In this document: positions 45,690 to 56,949 of the stretch, one piece after another
Layout of the letters: every line of letters begins with the position of its first letter
Position numbering within the stretch: the stretch's first letter is position 1
NCBI GenBank assembly: GCA_917880885.1
Contig: OU862922.1
Coordinates: 24,676,627 to 24,740,626, forward strand
Length of the DNA stretch: 64,000 nt
Source: Limnephilus marmoratus
Taxonomy: Eukaryota > Arthropoda > Insecta > Trichoptera > Limnephilidae
Reading direction: 5' to 3'
Made by a program: the position numbers and the translations under genes
Notes under the pieces: model-generated
Databases searched by the model: none
Seen by the model: the letters and a program-made list of their open reading frames with translations, nothing else
Told to the model about the DNA's origin: nothing

Positions 45690-45992
45690 ATACTTGGTGA
45701 CTTGGCATGGGTGTCTAGGTACTTGGGGTGAGATTTGTCCGGATCTTGGCGGCGGATGCATCTGTCCACCTGTTGCGAGGCGGGCCGAATCGGGAGAGAT
45801 GGGTTGAGGGAAACCTTTTGACCTCTCGAGTAGGACCCTCTTGAAACATTGCCTTGTACCGCTGTGGAAGCTCACTCTGACCCCCTCTGCCCACCTCACA
45901 CCTTTTCCTTCCCAGAACTTTCTCGCCTTCTTTCCTAAAAAGATATCCACACAGCATCCCCGAAGATGACTGTTTGAAGCTAATGTAAAAAA
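45690..45992 (+). mobile_element. SINE-like element (body B + tail T), copy 2
   Basis: CTTGGTGACTTGGC, GGGGTGAGATTTGTCCGG, GAATCGGGAGAGA, TTCCTTCCCAGAACTTTC, CCACACAGCATCCC and the closing GCTAATGTAAAAAA match copy 3 at 53 kb. The inner hairpin of the tail is deleted here. Frames of about 100 codons on the minus strand are shadows of this repeat. Confidence 0.7.
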
Positions 45993-46384
45993 TGTACACG
46001 GTTTACTTTTTTGTTATGAAGAATGAATGTTCTATGAATTGACCGCGTCGTTTAACTATTTTTCCGGAAAACTTTATTGAATGATTCAAAAGCGTTCAAG
46101 TGGAACCCGACATTTTGAAATAATTTTCTAGGAACGTGGCATGACTGGTTCTAACAAACAACAATCATTGGGAACTCTGTGCACTTGAATATCATTACCA
46201 TTAGTCATCGCTCATCAACAACGAAATATAATTTGTCATTACATCTTAATTTGCCATTGTCTTCCGAATGTTGTTGTTCTCGAAACATCTCTTCCTCGGA
46301 GTAGTGCTTTTATTGCCCGAAAGCGTTCTTCAATATTGAGTTCGCCAATCATTTGGGTGAAGATATGACTTGTATTTAATATTT

Positions 46385-46960
46385 TCTGTAAAGTTTACCT
46401 TAATATAATAAAACACATACAATGAAAAAATAATTTTTAAACAGCCGGTAACCCTAACCTACATTAAGGGCCCGCAACCCGGATTTGTACCGATTTATTA
46501 CATATTTCCCTTAAACACGGTTAGTTTTAAAGCTCTTAAAAATATATATATGTTATTCTTGAAGATAATATCTAGACTTTGCCCGCGCCGAAATGCAAAT
46601 TATATAAAATTCCCTCGATAGAAAAAAATCGCAAAGTATGCTCCAAAAATTATTATAAACACATTTGTTTCAGTTATTTTACAAGTTATACATATGTATG
46701 AAAAAATTCACAGTGTTTCTTTATATGCTGTTTAAGATAATGCCTGCGAGATTTTTGCTCTATTTTAAACGAGTCGTGTTTTATTAACATTTTCGCAATT
46801 TTCGCTTCGATTTTGTCGCTGTAAATGTTAGCGCTCTCCTCTAGCATTCGTAATTTCGTATCTCTCCATCTTATTCTTTTCGGGTCTATTTTATTAACTT
46901 TTCTATTATCATTCTTAATGACCTCTCTGAGTTGGTTTCATTCTGAGTTGGCCGGTCACC
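46385..46960. mobile_element. hAT-type MITE (family H2) remnant with nested TTAA element
   Basis: The left part (GTAACCCTAACCTAC) and right part (GAGTTGGTTTCATTCTGAGT, GGCCGGTCACC) match the H2 copy at 9.5-9.7 kb. The P1 element at 46,464 interrupts it. The outer boundaries have decayed. Confidence 0.5.
46464..46895. mobile_element. TTAA-target MITE (family P1), copy 2
   Basis: TTAAGGGCCCGCAACCCGG at the left and continuous similarity to 3825-4250 up to CGTATCTCTCCATCTT. The last ~15 bases of the right end are lost, so the right TTAA cannot be placed. It differs from copy 1 by small indels. Confidence 0.75.
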
Positions 46961-47539
46961 GATGAAATACGCCGTCAAATTTTATAATCCGAAAGAAACG
47001 CATGTTTAATTTTTGAAATAGTCCGTAAACATTTTTTTTAAATAAAAACCTAAAATGTAACAACTTGCTGAAGTGACAGGTGGACATAGATAGTTAATGC
47101 ACGCAATCAAACATTGTTGTAAAATGCCTAAATTATTTAGAAGAAATCTCTACCAGCTGGAAAAATATAAATACGAGTATCTTGGCAGTCGTAAAAACTA
47201 TCTATCTCAGCCTGTTGAGTTAAATATTTTCAGTCTCCTATCAGACAATTGAATATTTCCATTTCACTTAGCCGCAGTTTATCGCTTGAATCAAGAGTGG
47301 GACAAGTAATAACAGTTAATTGTCGGTAATTATCGCTTTATCGCCGTGGCGCCCGTCCCGTTTTTCGCATCATAAAACATCCGCGCGATTCAACCGTTAT
47401 GAATATTCATCGGTATTTTGCGAATCTTTCGCTAGTTCAGTTTTTTCAGATGTCAAAACTGATAAAATGTTTGTGGTATTTGAGTCCCACAACACGTATG
47501 CATTCTCGTTTAATCCCTAAGAAATAGGGCGTATTTTTT
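46961..47539. other. No gene seen
   Basis: AT-rich; a 66-codon frame (47,320-47,520) lacks any motif. Confidence 0.35.
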
Positions 47540-48060
47540 AGAAGGTCAAAGTATTTCCGCTTTACAATGAAATCCAAACAAATGGAATATTTATGAACAT
47601 ATCCGAAAACTAAAATCTGTTTTTGAAAGGTTATGAAATACGTTCACCAACGTCATTATTAGAAATATAAATATATTTTTTGAAATATTAAATACAGGCA
47701 TAAAAAGTTTTAAAAATGGCTCACCTTACATTTTTTTATTCTGAAATTATTAATAATGAGAAAAGAACATACCCATATTTTATTATGCAAATGTATTAGA
47801 CGTTATTATCATCTCATCTTTTTGTCGTTTCATAAATAAATTTAAAAAAAGAAATTCTCGAAATTTTACACATTTTTCTCAAATTGCTACCGGAAACTTT
47901 GGTTTCATAGAAGTGCACATAAAATTTTTCTGTGGTTAAATTCTAGATTTCAATGCAAAGCGTTGAATTTTCTCTTTCTAACACCGTTTAGATCTTATTT
48001 CTCACCATGCCAGTAAGAGAGATGCAGTCATATAAATGAGATTCTCTCCTGTAATTAAAC
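47540..48060 (+). repeat. Repeat R5 copy
   Basis: AAATGGAATATTTATGAAC, GTTTTTGAAAGGTTATGAAA, AAAAATGGCTCACCTTAC, TTTCATAGAAGTGCACAT and TAACACCGTTTAGATC match 14,780-15,225 in order over about 500 bp. Moderately diverged; non-coding. Confidence 0.6.
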
Positions 48061-48242
48061 GTGCTAATGCTTGCGTAGATCCGTAAACACTTCCTTAAAA
48101 GATTGAAAATTCGTAGTTTGATGATGTACTAGTAGTTATAAGTTATTGACTGATTAATTGGTGGATGCAATCTGTTTGCCTTAACTTAGAATTTGTTGTA
48201 ATAAAATATCTACAGTTAGTAGTAGGACAGAGCCTCGGAAAA

Positions 48243-48300
48243 AAATTACAGCGCCCTTAAGGTGATTTTTTACAAAAACAACGCGAACTATTACTATTAT
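48243..48300 (+). repeat. L2-type 3' tail, solitary decayed copy
   Basis: TACAGCGCCCTTAAGGTGAT, then TTTTTACAAAAACAACGC and an ATT-type run. The inner and outer arms are both degraded. Confidence 0.65.
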
Positions 48301-48619
48301 TTATGTTAAATAAATTAGGTTGTGAAGCGTCCAAAGCCCTAAAGTGATCTTCTCCCGAAACCGTTTTATATAAATAATCCAGTAGTCATACTCGCAAATT
48401 CACTTTGTCGCGTCATTTTGATTAAATTAAAACAAGTTACTTTGTATATGTACCACTTATTAAATCAAAATTATCAACACGTTTTGAAACCTACGGTTCC
48501 TTCATTTCATCGTTAACTAAACTGAATAAAAAAAGCTTATAATGGTAGCTATAGTTGCCACCAAAATCAGAAAGCTCTCGACGTTCTTCACAACAAAAGT
48601 AACGCCGAAGATCGCCACA

Positions 48620-49310
48620 TTAAGAGCGTTTAACCAGCCAGCGGCCGAAAATCCACATGTCGTTGAAAGTTGTTCTTACGATCGTGCAGGGCAGTTACAA
48701 TAAGAAAGATTAATTATTCTCCGTACCAGCTTTTTAAAATTATAACTCAATATCGATTTTATTTCATTCCAAATTTGCTTTAATTTGTACCTACATCCAA
48801 AAATTCTGAAAGGCGTGATGATAAAACTATTAAAATAATGTACTTTTTGTAATTATTTTTTGATTATAAATATTTATCATTTTTCAATTATGTCTAAGTT
48901 AAATAAGAATGTTAAAAAATCTGAAATATATTAGTTTGTAAGTGCGCAAATAAATACACCAACGGATCAATTTTCGTCAAGAAACACATGTACGTATATA
49001 TTTTTTAATGATTTTATTTAAACTAAAATTAAAATTCTAAAACATGCGATACCCAGATAATATATTGATTTATTTTTCTGCATGATTATTTGATTTGAAA
49101 TGGGTGTGGTATAATACAAAATCTTTTTTGAAAATTTAACAAATCTGCCAACGACATATGGTATAGCCTTATTATATTAAAAATAAACATTTTTCCACAA
49201 AATTTAAAACATGCGAATGCTAGATAAAAGAACAATCTTTCGAAATCCATTTATAATTTTTTGTGGAAAAGAGTCAATGAGTCTAAAATCTTATTTAAAA
49301 ATGACATATT
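48620..49310. mobile_element. TTAA-flanked element (family P2), copy 3, right end lost
   Basis: Starts TTAAGAGCGTTTAACCAGCC and matches copies 1 and 2 to about 49,310, where similarity stops shortly before the expected right TTAA. More diverged than the other two. Confidence 0.7.
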
Positions 49311-49617
49311 GTGACAGAAAGTGTCGCAGCTATTGCCGCTAGAAAATGATTCCAGGAACTTTTTGACTTCCTGCATGAACAAGGCTTTTGAATATATAGT
49401 CGTATAACGTCCATTTTGCTGTTTTCCTTGGGACAATAGTTGCAGACTTCTGCTCCACGGCCTATTGGCCATTACTCTCCCATAAACAAATTATTTCCTC
49501 GCTTATTCTAGCTCATCGTTCTCATCGCGTATTCATTGTGTTGTGTTTCCACAGTTTAAACCAGTCGGGTCTACAATGACCGCCGCGCACGGTGATATTA
49601 TTTGTCCCATTGTACGC

Positions 49618-50799
49618 AGTCGACATTGCAATTGAGGTTTTTGTTCTGTCCGGGCGCTTTCCCGTTCTTTACACCAGAGAAATGTGGCCATCGCGTTGTT
49701 TGAATAATTCCTTTTAGGTGTGGAGTGGAAATGATATGCCTATTTATGAATGGATACCGACAAGCCGATCAAACTGGAAGCTAATGTTTTTACGTATAAT
49801 AATTTATATAAACACCATTGTATCGGCTGATACTGGAACCGTTTATTTTGATTGGATGATTCTTCTTTACAAAGGGTAGGATGTAGTTACATTCCGCAGA
49901 TGCTTTGATTTTATATTTAATTACGACATCACTTGTTTAGAGTGCCACGAAGATCAAGTGGAAAGCAACAAATCTAAAAAAGAATTGAGGCTAAGAATAT
50001 TCCTCGAAAGCATATAACTGCTAAAATATATTATATTATCCTATTGTGGAAATGCTTGCGAAAGACATTTTCAGTAAAATTTTAAATTAGAAGATTGTTT
50101 ATCTTATATTGCATTTATCACTGATGGTCTCCGGAGTTCGCGAACAAGGAAATTTTATTTGATTAATTTGTGGTATTTCGCAATTTATTCATATTATGGT
50201 ATAATTGCGGCACGTTGCAGAGTGAAAGACACTCTTTAAGTTTCTGTGTTAGACCAACATTCAGAATTGAAATGTTGTTTAAAATTGCTTTAGCCATGTT
50301 TGGTGACCAGATCTGAATAACCAGGTACTTCCCCGCCTCCCTTGTCTATATCTCCTTCCCCTCCCTACTGCCCTCAGCCTCACAACATACCCTCACAACA
50401 TGGCCACTGTGTTGTTTTAATTGATAAACCCATATGCCTGGCCTATCCTCCCTCCTACGTGGTCCTTCCCCCTATTCAAGACCCAGGTTCGCTCATATCT
50501 TTCCACAAAAGACCCTCCATACAGCTGATAAAAGAAGACATAGACCCTGACCCTGACCCATTTTCCTCAAGGGCAAAAGTGCGTATTATATATTAAAAAA
50601 AATATTAAAATACTCCAATTAGAGATGCCATAATCTCACTGGCTCCAGATCCTGGAGACTCTTGTGCGGTATCAAAATCAAATTTCCTTATTCCTATATT
50701 AGCTCTTGGTTGCCGTGTCCTCCTACCCACCATCAGAAGACTATGAACCCTTGTGTACCGGTCGCCCCGGGAGTGCCCCTGGCTGGGGTAGTACAAACG
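49618..50799. repeat. 1.18-kb direct duplication, copy A
   Basis: From AGTCGACATTGCAATTGAGG to GGGGTAGTACAAACG this matches 55,099-56,275 with few differences. It contains non-coding DNA, body C (50,260-50,500), a damaged tail T (50,510-50,572) and a minus-strand U1 frame. The identity extends well outside the repeat families, so it is either a segmental duplication or a longer undescribed element whose ends are these limits. No clear flanking target repeat. Confidence 0.85.
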
Positions 50800-50802
50800 C
50801 AT
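50605..50802 (-). pseudogene. Repeat-encoded protein U1 remnant, copy in duplication A
   Basis: The minus-strand frame of about 65 codons reads RLYYPSQGHSRGDRYTR, then LLMVGRRTRQPRANIGIRK, then GSGASEIMASLIGVF. It is shared with 56,272-56,084 (62 codons, three residues shorter) and in part with 19.6 and 12.0 kb. The family is unknown to me. Conservation of the protein pattern among diverged copies favours past coding function, perhaps in the LINE that supplies tail T, but this is unproven. Confidence 0.45.
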
Positions 50803-51608
50803 TATATCATTAATAGAAAGATTATAGTCAAGGCCTGAGGGGTTAATGGAAGGTCTTGGTGACCTATTATTGTGATTATTCTGAGCGGTAGATGTATTTG
50901 TACATCTTGTTTGCAGGTACTATTAACTAACTGTTAACTGTATGTTACTTATTTTCCAAAACTATTATCATCATCATTATAATATATATAAAGAAATGTT
51001 TCATCCGACGGTATAGATATATTTTCTACGTACGCAAGAAATAACTTAACATCAACATACGCAATCTGTGGTCATGGTCGGGTTTACCGTGTAAAATATT
51101 CATTAAAACTACCGAATGACAATAGATACTATTAAGAACGATTGATTTTAAAAAGAATCCCAGCAATGGTAATGAATTTTAAATAATAGAATGGCCACAG
51201 ACATCTCGACACAGGTATATCCTAGTGAGAGAGGCATCGAAAAATCCAATAATACGTAAATCTGACTTATGTGTGTATTTCCCCCCTTCAAAAATCGAAA
51301 TCTGAAAACAAAATTAGTTCCTAACAACATAAGTCTGACTTATGTGCTTATTCCCCCCTTCATCGAATGAAAATATTTTATGTGATTGTGAACATTCTTA
51401 ATATGAATATATACAATATAATACCACTTAACGACGACTTTTGATTGATGTTGTAAGGGTAACATTTGTGCGGTTTAATTTGGACCAAAATAATCACTAA
51501 TAAAAAAAAACGCATTTTGTGACTTATGTTATTGTTCATCCCACGCATATTATGGTTGCTTGGATTCCAGAACTGCTTTAAAACACTGCTTATAAAACAT
51601 AAACTTAT
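50800..51608. other. No gene seen
   Basis: AT-rich. A short direct repeat (CTGACTTATGTG, C-rich context) occurs at about 51,262 and 51,333. Confidence 0.35.
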
Positions 51609-51990
51609 ATAGAATGAAACAAGTACTTTGTTTAAAAACCACTTTATTTTTATTTATATTTGTCGACCGGTTTCAAACAAAACTTTTTAAACAAACAGTT
51701 AGAATTAACCAACAGCCCGATTTTAAAGTTATTCCCTTTCTCCCTACCCCACCCCCATCCCCACCCACCCGTGACTCCGCCTCCTACCCTTCCACCATTC
51801 AGTATCTGATGTTCTCTCCCTTTCTTATATGCTCTCTCTTTCTTTTGTGTTAACCTTAGAATCTTAACTCTGTACTGTAATTTAGTTTATATGTTGATTG
51901 TCCTGAAGAAGGTTGAGTTTAACCGAAACCGGTCGACAAATACAAATAAAAATAAAGTGGATTTTAAACAAAGTACTTGTTTCATTCTAT
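51609..51990. mobile_element. Element with ~65-bp inverted ends and hammerhead-like motif
   Basis: The left end starts ATAGAATGAAACAAGTACTT and the right end is its near-perfect complement; the pairing continues to TTTGTCGACCGGTTTC/GAAACCGGTCGACAAA. The interior is C/T-rich and non-coding. The right arm joins a hammerhead-like motif (51,898-51,939). Inverted terminal repeats together with such a motif recall Penelope-like elements, whose repeats can be inverted and carry hammerheads, but no reverse transcriptase is present to prove it. Confidence 0.65.
51898..51939 (+). ncRNA. Hammerhead-ribozyme-like motif
   Basis: In order: TTGTC, CTGAAGA (matching CUGANGA), one extra A, GGTT, loop GAGTTT, AACC, GAAA, CCGG, TC, GACAA. 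TTGTC and GACAA are exact complements (stem I), GGTT/AACC form stem II, and GAAA is the conserved core. Stem III would be only CCGG without a loop, which cannot fold within one molecule but could pair between two copies. The extra A before stem II departs from the consensus. Activity is uncertain. Confidence 0.35.
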
Positions 51991-52483
51991 GTGATGTCAA
52001 GCCACAAAGTGTTTGCTTTCTACGATAATTTAAACATAAACTTGTTTATAAAACACTGAAGAGTGTGGAAAGCAAATATTCTAAACAAGCGTTGAACCAT
52101 ATATCTACCATTATCTTGTAAACATACAGTTACCGTACTATATCATCTTCTTGTTGGAATGTTCGCAATTGATATTTTCCCGCGGAACAATTCCTTAGCT
52201 GACCAGGTTGGCGGACAAATATCTAACATATAAATTAGAAATACCAGCTACCGTGTGAACCGTGCTCCACGACACATTGCTTATTAAGTCTTTAGATAAC
52301 AATGAGTAAACGCTCTTTACCCTTTGCCGGCTGATTTCTTCTTTCAATTGCTATATTTTCATTAAATAATGACCCTTTCAAATTGACTCGTATGAGAGGG
52401 AAATAAATATTAAACACAATGGAAATAACAACGCAATGCATTTTAAAATTTAGGTATGGATTTAATTACCGATAAATTGATGC
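51991..52483. other. No gene seen
   Basis: AT-rich spacer, nothing recognised. Confidence 0.35.
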
Positions 52484-52985
52484 GAACGTTAATTCAATAA
52501 CATGCTGAAACTTTTACTTTCCAAAGATAGCGGAAAAATATTATCACATGCTCATAAAACCAGAGCCAATCAAACAGACATACTTAATATACCAAAGTAT
52601 AACTCTTCGTTTGGACAAAGAAGTTCTGAATTTTTAGCAGTAAAGTTATATAACAAACTCCTACTTAGTAACAAACAAATTAAAACAAAAAATAGCTACA
52701 TTAAGGACATTAAATGTTGGCTGAAGGAACTATCGGAAAATGAACTTACTAGTATACCTACTTAAAATATCGTCGTAGAAGTTTCTGGAAAACCTTATCC
52801 AAACAATTAAAAGAAGATAAACTATAGAAGTCACTGAAAACTTATCCAAAGCATAGTCCACCTGAGCACAGGATCTCCTAGTGAGGAGGACTACGAATAT
52901 AATTTCTGTTTTATGTATATACCTAACATGTAAAAAATAATAAATATATAGTTACTAAATAAAAAATAAAAATATTGAACAAAGC
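52484..52985 (+). pseudogene. LINE C-terminal coding fragment and 3' region
   Basis: 52,502-52,765 encodes TRANQTDILNIPKYNSSFGQ, SSEFLAVKLYNKLL and a lysine-rich end. SFGQRSxxFxxxxLWNxLP-like ends close many insect LINE reverse transcriptases. The 3' region has GATCTCCTAGTGAGGAGGAC (a small hairpin) and ends in A-rich repeats. Only about 85 codons remain; clade unresolved. Confidence 0.6.
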
Positions 52986-52989
52986 TAGA

Positions 52990-53295
52990 CAACATTCATG
53001 GGGTGAGGTTTGTCCAGGTCTTGGCGGCACTTGCGTATGCCCACCTACTGCGTGGCAGGCCAGATCGGGAGAGACTGGTTGACGAAGACCTTTTTACCTA
53101 TTCAACCGAACTCTCTCTCGACCTATCGTCTTTTACCGCAGTGGGAAGGATTGATTCATTCGTCCGTCACACCTGGACACACTGACCCCCCAGATTCCTC
53201 CCACACCTCTTTATCTTTTTCCTTCCCAGAACTTACTTTCCACAAAAATACCCTCCACACAGCATCCCCAAAGATGACACAGGCCACGAATTTTT
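52990..53295 (+). mobile_element. SINE-like element (body B + truncated tail T), copy 3
   Basis: ATTCATGGGGTGAGGTTTGT, GGCCAGATCGGGAGAGACTG, ACACACTGACCCCCCAGATT, TTCCTTCCCAGAACTTAC, CCACACAGCATCCCCAAAGA. The tail stops after the first part of the inner hairpin and runs into poly-T. The frames here follow the repeat and are not genes. Confidence 0.7.
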
Positions 53296-53384
53296 TGTTT
53301 TTTTTTTTTAATAATAAATCACCATTCAGATGCCGAATTGAAAAAGTTTGAAATTCCTTACATAGAAAAAAATCTGGTTCTGTT

Positions 53385-53636
53385 ATTTAAAATGCTATAG
53401 TGCATAATTAGGGAAACACGCCAAACGCGCGCCCAACATATATACACAGTACGGTCGCTTCTACGTTCGACTCTTTCTTGAATTCAACGCTCGCTGTGGA
53501 ATGATTTGCCGGCTTCTTGATGATTTGACCATGGGTCTCTTCAAGACACATGTTCACTCCTTCCTCTCCTCAAAAAGACCCTTCACACAGCATCCCCAAT
53601 AATGGTCTGTGTCGAACTAATGTATATTTTAAAAAA
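53385..53636 (+). pseudogene. LINE (family T) C-terminal fragment
   Basis: GGGAAACACGCCAAACGCG, TGTGGAATGATTTGCCGGC, ATGGGTCTCTTCAAGAC and CACACAGCATCCCC match the 60.3-60.5 kb copy in order, with internal deletions. The frame is destroyed. Confidence 0.7.
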
Positions 53637-53641
53637 TCCGA

Positions 53642-53960
53642 GAGGGTTCCGTGACTCAAAACTCAAAACCCAGAATTTACAGGTTCGAAACCCGGAGTCG
53701 CAATAAAATCTACGTTTAAAAGTTTCGCCGTCTTTGACGGGTTTGAAAAATTTCCGCAATTTCTCGAATCGCCTTATCGTCAGCTTTATCTTTCTTTAGG
53801 TAGAGTCGAGGGTTCCGTGGCTCAAAACTCAAAACCCAGAATTTACAGGTTCGAAACCCGGAGTCGCAATAAAATCTACGTTTGAAAGTTTCGCCGTCTT
53901 TGACGGGTTTGAAAAATTTCCGCAATTTCTCAAAACGCCTTATCGTCAGCTTTATCTTTC
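53642..53960. repeat. 166-bp tandem duplication with Pol III B-box-like words
   Basis: Unit 1 is 53,642-53,807 and unit 2 starts at 53,808; they are almost identical. Each contains GGTTCGAAACCC, which matches the Pol III B-box, with TGGCTCAAAAC (near A-box) about 20 bases upstream in unit 2. The spacing is too short for a normal tRNA promoter. The following segment (53,960-53,985, minus) reads GAGTTCACATCCCG, another T-arm-like word. Confidence 0.7.
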
Positions 53961-55034
53961 GCCGTCGGGATGTGAACTCGTGTTCCTACACATTGCACCG
54001 GTGCCCTTGCTGAAACACTGTTGCACCTCCGCTGCACCTGTACTGCACCTCAACTGCCCCGTCTACTGTGGGCTATATTATATTATGTGGCAGCATTTCG
54101 ACGTAAACACGTTTCTTGGACCGTTCTGAGAACAGCTCGCATCGATTGAGATGAGTTGATTTGTGCGAAACAGTTCCTGCATTTCAGACGTGTACCTTTG
54201 GGCTACGGTGGGTTGAATCAATACCCTATATGAATCAAGAAGAAAACTATTAAATTTTGATATTTTGTACTTCGTCATCGAATTGTACGTAATAATTATT
54301 TAATATGAAATAATTTATTAATTGTTTTTGTTTTTAATTCGTTGAACTCCATTTAATTTTAAAAAAATTAATTAATAATGTTATTTCCAGTTCTGCAGGT
54401 ATTTTAGTATGTATTTTTGTTAGCATTTTTAAACTGTGGTTAATCCACTTAGAGACGAACTATTTATACGATTTGAAATGTGATTTTTTGAAGATGTCCA
54501 AATTGATTTATTACCGGTTAAACCAATTTGCTGGACACTAATTGAGAGATGTGGGGTTCGGAATCTGTATCCCTGCACTAAGGGTTGGGGTTTACTTGCT
54601 TGTTGCTTTACTTATTGTTTAATTACTTGCAGAATTTGATTTAACATTATCAAATTTAATTTTAATTAAATATAGAAAATAATAATAATAAATATAAAAA
54701 ATGATACAAAATTTTCCTTTCCTCAATGTCCGCTTAGACAGACTCTCCGCACAATACGACAATACGTGGTACCTACCTATTTTAATAATCTGAAACCTGT
54801 GCGGAGAACGTTTTATAGAAAAAAGGTTCGATTTATAATTATTCTAGAAGTTCTGTGAACAGTACCTAGACCTCGCGTCCAAACAATATATATTTAATCA
54901 ATCACCATAACCAAAATTTCCTCTGATATCATAAGATTTGTAAGTAGATACTTAATTATCTATATTTTTGAATGTAGCTATCACTTTGTGGTTATCCATT
55001 ATAGAAAAATGAAGGTAAATGAAGTTTAAGCTTT
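53961..55034. other. No gene seen
   Basis: Contains CACTG/GCACC repeats at 53,990-54,060 and otherwise AT-rich DNA without frames. Confidence 0.35.
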
Positions 55035-55078
55035 CCCTAAAGAATGAACGTTTGTTCCGAAACCGGTAGGATTTACAC
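55034..55078 (+). ncRNA. Degenerate hammerhead-like motif
   Basis: CCTAAAGAATGAAC, GTTT, GTTCCGAAACCGG, TAGGATT resembles the 51.9 kb motif, but the conserved CTGA core reads CTAA. Surely inactive; useful only as a second copy of the sequence family. Confidence 0.25.
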
Positions 55079-55098
55079 ATTATATAAGTGGTTATATA

Positions 55099-56275
55099 AG
55101 TCGACATTGCAATTGAGGTTTTTGTTCTGTCCGGGCGCTTTCCCGTTCTTTACACCAGAGAAATGTGGCCATCGCGTTGTTTGAATAATTCCTTTTAGGT
55201 GTGGAGTGGAAATGATATGCCTATTTATGAATGGATACCGACAAGCCGATCAAACTGGAAGCTAATGTTTTTCCGTATAATAATTTATATAAACACCATT
55301 GTATCGGCTGATACTGGAACCGTTTATTTTGATTGGATGATTCTTCTTTACAAAGGCTAGGATGTAGTTACATTCCGCAGATGCTTTGATTTTATATTTA
55401 ATTACGACATCACTTGTTTAGAGTGCCACGAAGATCAAGTGGAAAGCAACAAATCTAAACAAGAATTGAGGCTAAGAATATTCCTCGAAAGCATATAACT
55501 GCTAAAATATATTATATTATCCTATTGTGAAAATGCTTGCGAAAGACATTTTTAGTAAAATTTTAATTTAGAAGATTGTTTATCTTATATTTCATTTATC
55601 ACTGATGGTCTCCGGAGGTCGCGAAGAAGGAAATTTTATTTGATTAATTTGTGGTATTTCGCAATTTATTCATTTTATGGTATATTTGCGGAACGTTGCA
55701 GAGTGAAAGACACTCTTTAAGTTTCTGTGTAAGACCAACATTCAGATTGAAATGTTGTTTAAAATTGCTTTAACCTTGTTTGGTGACCAGATCTGAATAA
55801 CTAGGTACTTCCCCGCCTTCCTCTTCCATATCTCCTTCCCCTCCCTACTGCCTTCAGCCTCACGACATACCCTCACAACATGGCCACTGTGTTGTTTTAA
55901 TTGATAAACCCATACGCTTGGCGTATCCTCCTTCCTACATGACCCTTCCCCCTCTTCAAGACCCAGGTTCGCTCATATCTTTTCACAAAAGACCCTCCAT
56001 ACAGCACCCCCGAAGATGACATTGGCCTTGAGGGAATTATTTTCCTCAAGGGCAAAAGTGCGTATTATATATTAAAAAATATATTAAAATACTCCAATTA
56101 GAGATGCCATAATCTCACTGACTGATCCTGGAGACTCTTGTGCGGTATCAAAATTAAATTTCCTTATTCCTATATTAGCTCTTGGTTGCCGTGTCCTCCT
56201 ACCCACCATCAGAAGTCTATAAACCCTTGTGTACCGGTCGCCCCGGGAGTGCCCTTGGCTGGGGTAGTACAAACG
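55099..56275. repeat. 1.18-kb direct duplication, copy B
   Basis: Near-identical to 49,618-50,799. In this copy tail T (55,988-56,070) keeps its inner hairpin (CCTTGAGG/CCTCAAGG), which copy A has lost, so copy B is closer to the ancestor at that point. Confidence 0.85.
56084..56272 (-). pseudogene. Repeat-encoded protein U1 remnant, copy in duplication B
   Basis: Same minus-strand frame as at 50,605-50,802, 62 codons, ending SEIMASLIGVF, with a three-codon deletion before that block that keeps the frame. Confidence 0.45.
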
Positions 56276-56949
56276 TATTTATACAAAGTTGTATTGTTTC
56301 ATTTTACTTAATTATCTGCCTATAATTATAAATTGTAACTTTAAAAAAATTCAATTGAGAAAGTATACAATCTGTCCAATGAAACGTCAATGATATTTTA
56401 TTTTTTCAAATATTCTTACATGGGACAGTAAGTAGGTAACATGATATTGAAAGTGCAAATAAAAAGTCCAAATAAACATGATGATTTCGCATTTGAAAAA
56501 TAATCTTTACTGAACCACTAAAACGGTCCCTATCTTGAACCGGAAAAGTATCGTACAGACAAATTTACTTTATGTTTTGAAATTCAAAATGTTCTAGTTG
56601 GAACTGGACTTCACTATGCTCAGTTAATTAAATTATAACAAACATCGTTCATTCCTTCCCCGTGGAATGATAACTTACTTTGTACATAATTGTGAACACA
56701 TGTTATTTAATCCTGAAAAATATTTTAATATTAATATGTAGTGTATTCTTTGATGAGTGTATTTTGGAAAGTAAAAGCAACATTTGGGGTGGTGCAGTAA
56801 TACCTATAAGGATTTGATCTTCCTAAATGTGATTCGTCAAGAGACAGATTGATGTGTAAGGATTCGAGTAATTTTAATTCAGTAAGAATAGAGTGATTAG
56901 GACATAACACAGGCAATATGTATGATACTCTCAGATAGGTATATTTAAA
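56276..56949. other. Probable 3' untranslated region of the minus-strand L2 fragment
   Basis: No frame. It lies downstream (minus strand) of the L2 C-terminus. The nested hairpin tail seen in other L2-like copies was not found here. Confidence 0.3.

Noticed and set aside
45645..45999. Two ~100-codon minus-strand frames
   Set aside because: Both are shadows of the SINE-like body B repeat.
53010..53351. 113-codon frame as a conserved protein
   Set aside because: It follows the body B repeat; the frame is not kept in the other copies.
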